From contig NCAT01000023.1 in the NCBI GenBank assembly GCA_002255575.1, positions 1-32,002 of the forward strand: DNA of 32,002 bases, written 5' to 3'. A program made the position numbers and the translations under genes. Shown here one piece after another: positions 25,824 to 32,002 of this stretch (position 1 is the first letter of the stretch; the number at the start of each line of letters is the position of its first letter). The notes below the pieces were generated by a model. That model ran no database searches, had not been told where the DNA came from, and saw nothing but the letters and a program-made list of their open reading frames with translations. Source of the DNA: Acidocella sp. 20-57-95. GTDB taxonomy: Bacteria; Pseudomonadota; Alphaproteobacteria; Acetobacterales; Acetobacteraceae.

Positions 25824-26774
25824 ATGGCGAAACTGTTTATTGATGGCGAAGCAGGCACAACTGGCCTTGGAATCCGCGAGCGCGTGCTGCCGATTGCTGG
25901 AATTGAACTGATCAGCCTGTCTGACGCTGACCGCAAGAACGAGGCCGCCCGCTTAGACGCGATGCGTGCCGCCGACTTGGTTGTGCTATGCCTGCCAGAT
26001 GATGCCGCGCGGCAAGCAACCGCTATGGTGGCCTTGCTGGGTGATAAAGCCCCGAAATTGCTGGACGCTAGCACGGCCCACCGGGTAGCTGCTGGCTGGG
26101 TATATGGCTTTCCGGAGCTTACCCCTGCGCAGCCGTCTGCGATCGCCGAGGCAAAAAAGGTTTCCAATCCGGGCTGCTATGCGACCGGTGCCATCGCTCT
26201 ACTGCGACCGCTGATCGATGCCGGAATGCTGGAAGCGGCTTCCGACGTCACGATTAACGCCGTTTCCGGCTATTCCGGTGGGGGCAAGGCAATGATTGCT
26301 GCCCATGACAATGATGGCGGCCCTGCTTTCGAACTCTATGGCCTCAGCCTTGCCCATAAACACGTCCCGGAAATCATGATCTATGGCGGTCTCACCCGGC
26401 GACCAATTTTTGTTCCCTCTGTCGGGCATTTTCGACAAGGGATGCTCGTCTCCGTGCCGTTGTTCCTAGACCGGCTGTTGGGCAAACCGAGTGCCCATGA
26501 AATCGCCGAGGCGTTTTACGAGCGCTATCATGCCAGTCTACGGGTTCGCCCGCCCAACGGCATCACGGCGCAAAACATCGAGCCACAAGCATTGAACGAT
26601 ACCGACCTGTTGGATATTTTCGTTTGCGCTAACAGCGCCCATGACCATGCCGTGCTGATCGCTAGGCTTGATAATCTTGGCAAAGGCGCCTCTGGTGCCG
26701 CTGTCCAGAATATCTGCCTCATGCTCGGCCTGTCAGACCCTCTCGCCCCAACCAAGGAACTGCACCATGCCTGA
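25824..26774 (+). CDS. argC: N-acetyl-gamma-glutamyl-phosphate reductase (type 2)
   Basis: 316 residues from ATG 25824, which has GGAGGT four bases upstream; the frame is open 9 codons further but without an SD. The N-terminus KLFIDGEAGTTGLGIRERV and the catalytic SNPGCYATG with C118 mark the shorter, type 2 ArgC found in many proteobacteria. HKHVPEI and VPSVGHFRQGM are further conserved segments. It reduces N-acetylglutamyl phosphate to the semialdehyde in arginine synthesis. It overlaps the following gene by 8 bases. Confidence 0.96.
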   Translation: MAKLFIDGEAGTTGLGIRERVLPIAGIELISLSDADRKNEAARLDAMRAADLVVLCLPDDAARQATAMVALLGDKAPKLLDASTAHRVAAGWVYGFPELTPAQPSAIAEAKKVSNPGCYATGAIALLRPLIDAGMLEAASDVTINAVSGYSGGGKAMIAAHDNDGGPAFELYGLSLAHKHVPEIMIYGGLTRRPIFVPSVGHFRQGMLVSVPLFLDRLLGKPSAHEIAEAFYERYHASLRVRPPNGITAQNIEPQALNDTDLLDIFVCANSAHDHAVLIARLDNLGKGASGAAVQNICLMLGLSDPLAPTKELHHA

Positions 26775-27321
26775 TACCTATGCCCCAACCAAAACCGGCG
26801 GGTTACTTTATCCGTTTAACGGTATCTGGCCGACCATCCACCCCACCGCCTGGGTTGCGCCCACCGCCGTGCTGATCGGTGATGTGCGCCTCGGCCAGGA
26901 CGCCAATGTCTGGTTCAACTGCGTTCTGCGTGCGGACACCAACCCCATCATCGTCGGCGCTCGTTCTAACATTCAGGACGGCACCATCATCCATGTCGAC
27001 CACGGCGAAAACTTCACCGATATTGGTGACGATGTCACCATCGGCCACGCTGCCATTATTCATGCCTGTAAACTCCGCAACCGCGCCTTCGTCGGCATGG
27101 GAGCGACCATCCTAGATGGCGCTATCATCGAAGAAGCCGGCCTTATTGGTGCCCGCGGGTTGCTTGGCCCAGGCAAACGGATCGGAAAGCAGGAGCTATG
27201 GGCTGGTACCCCGGCCCGCTTGGTACGCATTATGACCGACGAAGAACGTGCCCGTTGGGACGAAACCGCCCCCCATTATGTCGGCCTCGCCAACCAGTAT
27301 CGAAACGGCTTGGCTGGGTAG
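26767..27321 (+). CDS. Gamma carbonic anhydrase family protein
   Basis: 184 residues from ATG 26767, inside the end of argC. Left-handed beta-helix hexapeptide repeats run from about 35 to 150 (VLIGDVRLGQDANVWFNCVL, then GARSNIQDGTIIHVD). The zinc-site histidines lie in IIHVDHGENF and GHAAIIHACKL, matching the gamma-CA pattern H...H-x-x-x-x-H. The protein resembles YrdA/CaiE-type members whose carbonic anhydrase activity is often unproven. The C-terminal LWAGTPARLVR is typical. It overlaps argC by 8 bases, so they form a two-gene operon ending at the hairpin 27331-27354. Confidence 0.9.
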   Translation: MPDTYAPTKTGGLLYPFNGIWPTIHPTAWVAPTAVLIGDVRLGQDANVWFNCVLRADTNPIIVGARSNIQDGTIIHVDHGENFTDIGDDVTIGHAAIIHACKLRNRAFVGMGATILDGAIIEEAGLIGARGLLGPGKRIGKQELWAGTPARLVRIMTDEERARWDETAPHYVGLANQYRNGLAG

Positions 27322-27330
27322 TCGGATTAA

Positions 27331-27354
27331 GGTCAGGGGGCTTTGCCCCTGACC
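27331..27354. terminator. Bidirectional terminator-like hairpin between gamma-CA and recA
   Basis: GGTCAGGGG and CCCCTGACC form a perfect 9-bp stem with loop GCTTTG. It lies in the 47-base gap between two convergent genes. Neither side has a long T-run. Confidence 0.65.
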
Positions 27355-27368
27355 CTGCAACTTGTAAC

Positions 27369-28523
27369 TCAGTCAGCCGCTTCGGCTTCGTTGTCAGCGT
27401 CGCTATCGGGGGCAACCATAAGAGCTTCTGCGACAACGGCGGACTGGTCGCGGATGCGCTTTTCGATGGCATCCGAGATCGCCGGGTGGTCGCGCAGGAA
27501 TTGCTTGGCGTTTTCGCGCCCCTGGCCGATGCGCTGGCTGTCGTAGCTGAACCAGGCGCCGGATTTTTCGACCACATTGGCTTTGACGCCGAGATCGATG
27601 AGTTCGCCGACCTTGCTGATGCCTTCGCCGAACATGATATCGAACTCAATTTGCCGGAATGGTGGGGCGAGTTTGTTTTTCACAACCTTCACGCGGGTGT
27701 GGTTACCGGTGACTTCCTCCCGGTCTTTAATGGACCCGATGCGCCGAATTTCCATGCGGATGGAGGCATAGAATTTCAACGCATTACCACCGGTGGTTGT
27801 CTCCGGGTTACCAAACATGACGCCGATTTTCAGGCGGATTTGGTTGAGGAAAATCAGCATGGTGTTGCTGCGGGCGACCGAACCGGTGATCTTGCGCAAA
27901 GCCTGGCTCATCAGGCGTGCGTGCAAACCTACATGCGTGTCGCCCATTTCGCCTTCGAGTTCAGCCCGTGGCACCAGGGCGGCGACCGAGTCGATGACCA
28001 GCACGTCGATCGAGCCTGAGCGCACCAGCGTGTCCGCAATCTCTAAACCTTGCTCGCCAGTATCGGGCTGGCTGATCAGAAGGTTATCAACATCCACGCC
28101 TAATTTGCGGGCATAGGTGGGGTCGAGCGCATGTTCCGCGTCGATAAAAGCGCAGACCCCCCCGCGTTTTTGTGCTTCGGCGATGGCGTGCAGGGCCAGG
28201 GTGGTTTTGCCCGAGCTTTCTGGGCCATAAATTTCGATCACCCGGCCGCGCGGCAAGCCGCCGATCCCAAGCGCCAGGTCGAGCCCCAGCGAGCCTGACG
28301 AGATCACGTCAAATGCTTCGCCGGTGCCTTTCGAGCCCATCCGCATGATAGAGCCTTTGCCGAAGGCGCGTTCGATTTGCGCCATGGCGGCATCGAGTGC
28401 CTTGTTCTTTTCGGGGTCGGGTTTTTTAGCCAAAGCTGCCTCCGATTTAGCCTCTGGTACCGTTTCAACAGCGGTCAGGCGGCGTTTTGATGTTGTAGGA
28501 GATACAACCATAGCGTGTTCCAT
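27369..28523 (-). CDS. recA: Recombinase RecA
   Basis: 384 residues. Walker A GPESSGKT is at 100-107; the sequence continues with [49 protein letters not shown] (Walker B), [26 protein letters not shown] (loop L1/L2 region) and [17 protein letters not shown]. The acidic tail ends [12 protein letters not shown]. The N-terminus is about 30 residues longer than in E. coli RecA and is Lys/Ala/Glu-rich; an ATG four codons in is an alternative start. It catalyses strand exchange and activates LexA self-cleavage. A LexA box lies about 105-120 bases upstream. Confidence 0.97.
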   Translation of the reverse strand: MEHAMVVSPTTSKRRLTAVETVPEAKSEAALAKKPDPEKNKALDAAMAQIERAFGKGSIMRMGSKGTGEAFDVISSGSLGLDLALGIGGLPRGRVIEIYGPESSGKTTLALHAIAEAQKRGGVCAFIDAEHALDPTYARKLGVDVDNLLISQPDTGEQGLEIADTLVRSGSIDVLVIDSVAALVPRAELEGEMGDTHVGLHARLMSQALRKITGSVARSNTMLIFLNQIRLKIGVMFGNPETTTGGNALKFYASIRMEIRRIGSIKDREEVTGNHTRVKVVKNKLAPPFRQIEFDIMFGEGISKVGELIDLGVKANVVEKSGAWFSYDSQRIGQGRENAKQFLRDHPAISDAIEKRIRDQSAVVAEALMVAPDSDADNEAEAAD

Positions 28524-28628
28524 TCCAAATGCTAAGAGCCAAAATTGCGCACGACTCGGCGCTTGAACTCAGGCTCTCATGGGCGGAACAAATTAGCAAC
28601 AGAAAAAGATAGGTTTTATTAATAATTT

Positions 28629-28643
28629 GTTCTTATCTTGTTC
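28629..28643. promoter_or_regulatory. LexA box of recA
   Basis: GTTC-TTATCTT-GTTC exactly matches the alphaproteobacterial SOS operator. It lies in the recA promoter region between phoB and recA, 106 bases before the recA ATG, leaving an AT-rich leader of roughly 100 bases. Confidence 0.88.
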
Positions 28644-28721
28644 TTTGCCGCTGAATTATAAGCCGCTACGGGTTTTGAAGAACCCCGAAGATATTATTAT
28701 CAGGCAAAAACGTCCGGCGTT

Positions 28722-29441
28722 TTATTCAGCAGCAGCGGCGGTACCATCGAGGTCTAATGCGTAGCCAGCGGCCCGCACGGTCCGCACAATGTCGGTTTCG
28801 CCAGGCCCATTAATCGCTTTGCGCAAGCGGCGGATGTGAACATCAACCGTGCGTGGCTCCACATGAATATCGCGGCCCCAGACCGCATTCAGCACGTCCT
28901 CGCGAGAGAAAACCCGTTTCGGATGGCGCAAAAAGAATTCCAGCAGGCGGAATTCGGTCGGGCCCAGATGCAGTGCGCGGCCATTGCGCAACACACGGTG
29001 TGAGGCAGGGTCGAGCGAGATATCGTGGAAATTCAACTTGAGCTTGGTCGGCACTGTGCCCGACCGCCGCAGCAAGGCGCGGATACGCGCGATCAATGCC
29101 TCAGTTGAGAACGGCTTGGTGATGTAATCATCAGCGCCGGTATCCAGCCCACGCACGGCGTCCTGGTCCTCAGCCCGCGCGGTCAGCATAATAATTGGCA
29201 GGGTGCGGTTAGCCGGCCGGCGGCGGAGTTGGCGGCAAAGCTCGATGCCGGACATGGTTGGCAGCATCCAATCCAGCAGCAGCAAATCAGGTGGTGTCTC
29301 GGTAATACGGGTCAGTGCTTCGCCGCCATCGCCGACATCCTCAACCCGAAACCCCTGTTTTTCAAGGTTATAGCGAAGAAGCGTCACTAACGGCGCTTCG
29401 TCTTCAACGATCAGAATATAGGGTTTATTTTGTTCGCTCAT
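28722..29441 (-). CDS. phoB: Phosphate regulon response regulator PhoB
   Basis: 239 residues. The receiver domain has acidic pocket residues in VEDEAP, the phosphoacceptor D57 (LLLLDWMLPTMSG), T/S in MLTAR and K in ITKPFS. The OmpR/PhoB-type winged helix follows: LGPTEFRLLEFFLRHPKRVFSREDVLNAVWG and RTVDVHIRRLRKAI. Activated PhoB binds Pho boxes, four half-units of which precede its own operon. Its start overlaps phoU by 4 bases (ATGA). No phoR kinase gene follows; the next gene downstream is recA with its own SOS promoter. Confidence 0.95.
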   Translation of the reverse strand: MSEQNKPYILIVEDEAPLVTLLRYNLEKQGFRVEDVGDGGEALTRITETPPDLLLLDWMLPTMSGIELCRQLRRRPANRTLPIIMLTARAEDQDAVRGLDTGADDYITKPFSTEALIARIRALLRRSGTVPTKLKLNFHDISLDPASHRVLRNGRALHLGPTEFRLLEFFLRHPKRVFSREDVLNAVWGRDIHVEPRTVDVHIRRLRKAINGPGETDIVRTVRAAGYALDLDGTAAAAE

Positions 29442-30166
29442 TCTTGGCTCGCCGAATCAATATGAACATAGGCCGAGGTTTGGTCACCCTTTGGGCGGAA
29501 ATCCGGCAGAGTCTCGCCGGTCACGGCATAATATGTCAGCTCAGCGATGTTAGTGGCATGATCGCCGATGCGCTCAAGGTTTTTGGCAATGAACAGCAAA
29601 TGGGTGCAGCCGGTGATGCTGCGGGGATCTTCCATCATATAGGTTATTAATTCGCGGAAGATGGTGTTGTACAAATCATCCACGGCCTGGTCAGCGCGCC
29701 AAACGCTGATCGCTTTCTGCGGGTCAGCTTCGCCGACCGCATCGATCACCGTTTTCAGGTTTTGCTGCACTAAACCTGCCATCTGGCCGATGCCCGAGAG
29801 CGAGTAGGGGCTGGCCATTTTGTTCAGCACCATACTGCGCTTTGCAACATTGGCCGCATAATCGCCAATCCGTTCAAGATCAGTAATAACTTTCAATGCG
29901 GCAACAACCTGCCGCAAGTCGTCAGCCACTGGCTGACGAAGTGCGAGGAGCTTCACGGCGAATTGGTCAACCGCACGCTCTTCGGCATCAATCTGAGGAT
30001 CCATAGCCACCACGCGGGCAGCAGTTTCAGCGTCGTGGTTCACCAGCGCCTTGGTCGCATCTGCCACCGCGCGTTCCACCAGGCCACCCATCACTGCGAT
30101 CATGTCACGCAGTTTCTGCAGATCGACCTCAAAGCTGGTGACGATATGTTTGGTGTCTTCGGCCAT
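29438..30166 (-). CDS. phoU: Phosphate transport/regulation protein PhoU
   Basis: 242 residues, two tandem three-helix PhoU domains. FEVDLQKLRDMIAVMGGLVERAV and DLERIGDYAANVAKRS are in the first; LERIGDHATNIAELTYYAVTGE in the second. The E-R-I-G-D-x-A-x-N motifs bind metal clusters. PhoU damps PhoR signalling through the Pst transporter. An AAGGA-type SD lies before the ATG; the gap to pstB is 12 bases and it overlaps phoB by 4. Confidence 0.96.
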   Translation of the reverse strand: MAEDTKHIVTSFEVDLQKLRDMIAVMGGLVERAVADATKALVNHDAETAARVVAMDPQIDAEERAVDQFAVKLLALRQPVADDLRQVVAALKVITDLERIGDYAANVAKRSMVLNKMASPYSLSGIGQMAGLVQQNLKTVIDAVGEADPQKAISVWRADQAVDDLYNTIFRELITYMMEDPRSITGCTHLLFIAKNLERIGDHATNIAELTYYAVTGETLPDFRPKGDQTSAYVHIDSASQE

Positions 30167-30178
30167 CTGAGATTCCTT

Positions 30179-31003
30179 TTAGCCGAACCGGCCGGTAATA
30201 TATTCCTGCGTACGGCGCTCGCGCGGGGCGGTGAAAATCTGGCTTGAGGAGCCAACTTCAACCAACTCGCCCAGATAGAAAAATGCTACCTGGTCGGCAC
30301 AACGGCCAGCCTGCTGCATGTTATGGGTCACGATCACGATGGTGAAATCTTTCTTCAGCTCATCAACCAGTTCTTCGATTTTCAAAGTGCTGATTGGGTC
30401 AAGCGCGCTGGTCGGCTCGTCGAGCAGCAGGACTTCCGGGCGCACGGCGATTGAACGGGCAATGCAAAGCCGCTGCTGCTGACCGCCGGAAAGCCCGATA
30501 GCGGAGGTGTTCAACCGGTCCTTTACTTCGTTCCATAGCGCAGCGCGGGTGAGGGCCCATTCAACCCGCTCATCCATTTCAGCCTTAGACAGCTTCTCAT
30601 GCAGACGGACGCCGAAAACGACGTTTTCATAGATCGATTTGGGAAATGGCGTCGGCTTCTGAAACACCATGCCAACCCGGCTGCGCAGCCGGTTCAAATC
30701 GACATCCGGCGCAATCAGGTTTTGCCCCCCCAGCATCACTTCGCCTTCAGCACGCTGGCCAGGATAAAGATCGTACATCCGGTTCAAGATGCGCAGCAGT
30801 GTGGACTTGCCGCAGCCGGACGGGCCGATCATGGCGGTGGTTTTGCGATCCAAATAGTCAATATTAATATTTTTGAGTGCGTGATTTTCGCCGTAATAGA
30901 AATTGAGGTTCCGGATTGAAACCTTGACTGATCCAGCTCGCTCGCTCTGGTTGGGCATAACCGGCGCCGGCACTTCAGACATCATTTTGCTCGCTATTTC
31001 CAT
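30179..31003 (-). CDS. pstB: Phosphate ABC transporter ATP-binding protein PstB
   Basis: 274 residues. Walker [10 protein letters not shown] near 59-67, [19 protein letters not shown] signature, [15 protein letters not shown]alker B and [14 protein letters not shown]-loop are the standard PstB set; [16 protein letters not shown] precedes them. The first 25 residues are an extension without known motif. The start at 31003 has AGGAGG about 6 bases upstream. It energises phosphate uptake together with PstC and PstA, which are not encoded in this window; the gene upstream is an unrelated peroxiredoxin. Four PhoB half-sites at 31027-31066 give it its own phosphate-starvation promoter. Confidence 0.95.
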   Translation of the reverse strand: MEIASKMMSEVPAPVMPNQSERAGSVKVSIRNLNFYYGENHALKNINIDYLDRKTTAMIGPSGCGKSTLLRILNRMYDLYPGQRAEGEVMLGGQNLIAPDVDLNRLRSRVGMVFQKPTPFPKSIYENVVFGVRLHEKLSKAEMDERVEWALTRAALWNEVKDRLNTSAIGLSGGQQQRLCIARSIAVRPEVLLLDEPTSALDPISTLKIEELVDELKKDFTIVIVTHNMQQAGRCADQVAFFYLGELVEVGSSSQIFTAPRERRTQEYITGRFG

Positions 31004-31026
31004 GACCGCCTCCTTAAAGGGGTTTC

Positions 31027-31066
31027 GTGACAGAAGGATGACACTATGATGAAGCTTCGGTGACAG
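31027..31066 (-). promoter_or_regulatory. Tandem Pho boxes upstream of pstB
   Basis: On the minus strand four 7-mers follow each other at exactly 11-bp spacing: CTGTCAC, GCTTCAT, GTGTCAT and CTGTCAC, each separated by 4 bases. This is the 7-4-7 design of PhoB operators (CTGTCAT consensus) twice over; the second 7-mer is the weakest. The last unit ends 24 bases before the pstB start codon. Confidence 0.85.
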
Positions 31067-31087
31067 GTAGGGCTATGTTACATACTG

Positions 31088-31119
31088 CGGAGGCGGGTTG
31101 TCACAATTAGCGGCCTCCG
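31088..31119 (-). terminator. Inverted repeat downstream of the peroxiredoxin gene
   Basis: CGGAGGC and GCCTCCG are exact inverted repeats with an 18-base loop, 9 bases beyond the peroxiredoxin stop. It could end that transcript before the Pho boxes. There is no T-run, so the call is tentative. Confidence 0.35.
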
Positions 31120-31128
31120 ACCGTTTAC

Positions 31129-31773
31129 TTAAGCGTGGGGCAGCTTTGGTTGTTTTACAATCCGCAGATACGGCTTTAGCGTCTTCCATCCTTCGGGGAA
31201 GCGGAGCCTGGCGTCTTCGTCTGAAAGTGACGGTACGATAATGACATCATCGCCGTTCTTCCAGTTCACCGGGGTGGCCACCTTGTGGGTATCAGTCAGT
31301 TGCAGACTATCCAAAACCCGTAGAATTTCCTGGAAGTTACGCCCGGTGGAGGGAGGATAGGTTAGAATAAGTCGGACTTTCTTGTTGGGATCGATCACGA
31401 AGACCGACCGCACCGTCACGGATGGGTCAGCGTCCGGATGCACCATGCCGTAAAGGTTAGAAACCTTGCGATCAGGGTCCGCCAGCACTGGGAAATTCAC
31501 CGCCTGACCCTGGGTTTCAACAATATCCGCCGCCCAGCCGACATGGTGCTGACCCGTATCAACCGACAGGCCAAGCGGCTTCACATTCCGCTTGTCCCAT
31601 TCTGGCTTCAACCGCGCTACTTCGGCCAGCTCAGTTGTGCAAACGGGGGTAAAATCCTTCGGGTGACTAAATAAAATGCCCCAGGATGATCCGAGATATT
31701 CGTGGAACTTGATAGTGCCCTCGCTGGAACCTTGCTCGAAATCCGGGGCGATCTGGCCAAGTTGAATGGTCAC
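31129..31773 (-). CDS. 1-Cys peroxiredoxin (Prx6 type)
   Basis: 214 residues. The only cysteine is C45 in HPKDFTPVCTTELAEVARL, the peroxidatic P-V-C-T-T-E motif of the Prx6 class. The C-terminal arm with LTYPPSTGRNFQEILRVLDSLQL and ATPVNWKNGDDVIIVPS is the long Prx6 extension. It reduces hydrogen peroxide or organic hydroperoxides; with no resolving Cys it needs an external thiol partner, and the trxA in this window is one candidate in principle. It stands alone between tRNA-Val and the Pho boxes. I saw no OxyR-type site. Confidence 0.93.
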   Translation of the reverse strand: MTIQLGQIAPDFEQGSSEGTIKFHEYLGSSWGILFSHPKDFTPVCTTELAEVARLKPEWDKRNVKPLGLSVDTGQHHVGWAADIVETQGQAVNFPVLADPDRKVSNLYGMVHPDADPSVTVRSVFVIDPNKKVRLILTYPPSTGRNFQEILRVLDSLQLTDTHKVATPVNWKNGDDVIIVPSLSDEDARLRFPEGWKTLKPYLRIVKQPKLPHA

Positions 31774-31903
31774 AGCTATGAAATCCTCTTATTTAACAGC
31801 GCCGCACCGATACTTTGTCCCAGCTTTGACGCCTTAGAACGCGAATGTATCACGGCGCCGAAACACTGCAAAAAGCCTCAAAAAACGGGGTTTTGTTAAT
31901 AAA

Positions 31904-31978
31904 TGGTGGGCGCGACAGGGATTGAACCTGTGACCCCCACCATGTCAAGGTGGTGCTCTACCGCTGCGCTACGCGCCC
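31904..31978 (-). tRNA. tRNA-Val (anticodon GAC)
   Basis: The reverse complement folds as a full cloverleaf. The acceptor GGGCGCG pairs with CGCGCCC, followed by discriminator A and an encoded CCA (31904-31906). The anticodon stem CCACC/GGTGG encloses TTGACAT with anticodon GAC, and the T-arm is ACAGG-TTCAATC-CCTGT. It decodes GUC and GUU. Confidence 0.95.
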
Positions 31979-32002
31979 ATTCCGGCGCGGGTTCTAGCCG
32001 TG

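Noticed and set aside
27198..28019. 273-codon plus-strand frame overlapping gamma-CA and antisense recA
   Set aside because: It is in a different frame from gamma-CA and antisense to recA; high GC third positions make such mirror frames common.
28669..28687. Hairpin CGGGTT...AACCCCG after phoB as terminator
   Set aside because: Needs a bulge and has no T-run; too weak to list as a feature although it is the only candidate behind phoB.
1..32002. CRISPR arrays, transposases, phage genes, toxin-antitoxin pairs
   Set aside because: No direct repeat array and no protein with transposase, integrase or toxin motifs was seen on either strand.

Overview
The window looks like a chromosomal segment of an alphaproteobacterium, most likely an Acetobacteraceae/Rhodospirillales relative. 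The reasons are the alpha-type AddAB pair next to tsaE and a MurU-like gene, type 2 ArgC, stand-alone HisB, LexA boxes of the alphaproteobacterial GTTC-N7-GTTC form, and a glycosyltransferase joined to a hydrophobic-W (ChW-like) domain. Family placement is inference. Nearly all of the DNA is coding and most genes are housekeeping genes in tight, overlapping operons.

Layout. 1-1640: the 3' end of an M19 dipeptidase (+) faces an AT-richer accessory gene (-) for an O-fucosyltransferase-like protein with a C-terminal ChW-like domain. 1782-10069 (-): a compact operon, tsaE - murU-like nucleotidyltransferase - addB - addA - trxA - yciA-type thioesterase. The sugar kinase (AmgK-type) usually found beside the nucleotidyltransferase is absent. 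10138-11139 (+): a TrxR-like ferredoxin/flavodoxin-NADP reductase. 11239-19046: ssb (-) and uvrA (+), classically divergent neighbours, are here separated by a zinc-homeostasis island: zur (+) convergent with znuA-znuC-znuB1-znuB2 (-). A perfect 7-1-7 palindrome upstream of znuA is a strong Zur-box candidate, and a LexA box precedes uvrA.

19048-25747 (-): a ten-gene directon, secB-hisB-hisH-GNAT-hisA-hisF-hisE-HIT-chrA-methyltransferase, with almost no intergenic space. It carries the middle of histidine biosynthesis plus unrelated passengers. 25824-27321 (+): argC and a gamma-carbonic-anhydrase-like gene overlap. 27369-28523 (-): recA with a LexA box. 28722-31003 (-): pstB-phoU-phoB, without pstS, pstC, pstA or phoR, preceded by four PhoB half-sites at exact 11-bp spacing. 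31129-31773 (-): 1-Cys peroxiredoxin. 31904-31978 (-): tRNA-Val(GAC).

Together the window covers DNA repair (AddAB, SSB, UvrA, RecA), metal homeostasis (Zur/Znu, ChrA), phosphate signalling and redox defence. I found no CRISPR array, transposase, phage gene or clear new multi-gene system. The most interesting signals are the O-FucT/ChW protein, the self-standing Pho-box-driven pstB-phoU-phoB unit, the zinc island with its hairpins and palindromes, the nucleotidyltransferase without its kinase, and an unexplained protein-like remnant beside ssb.
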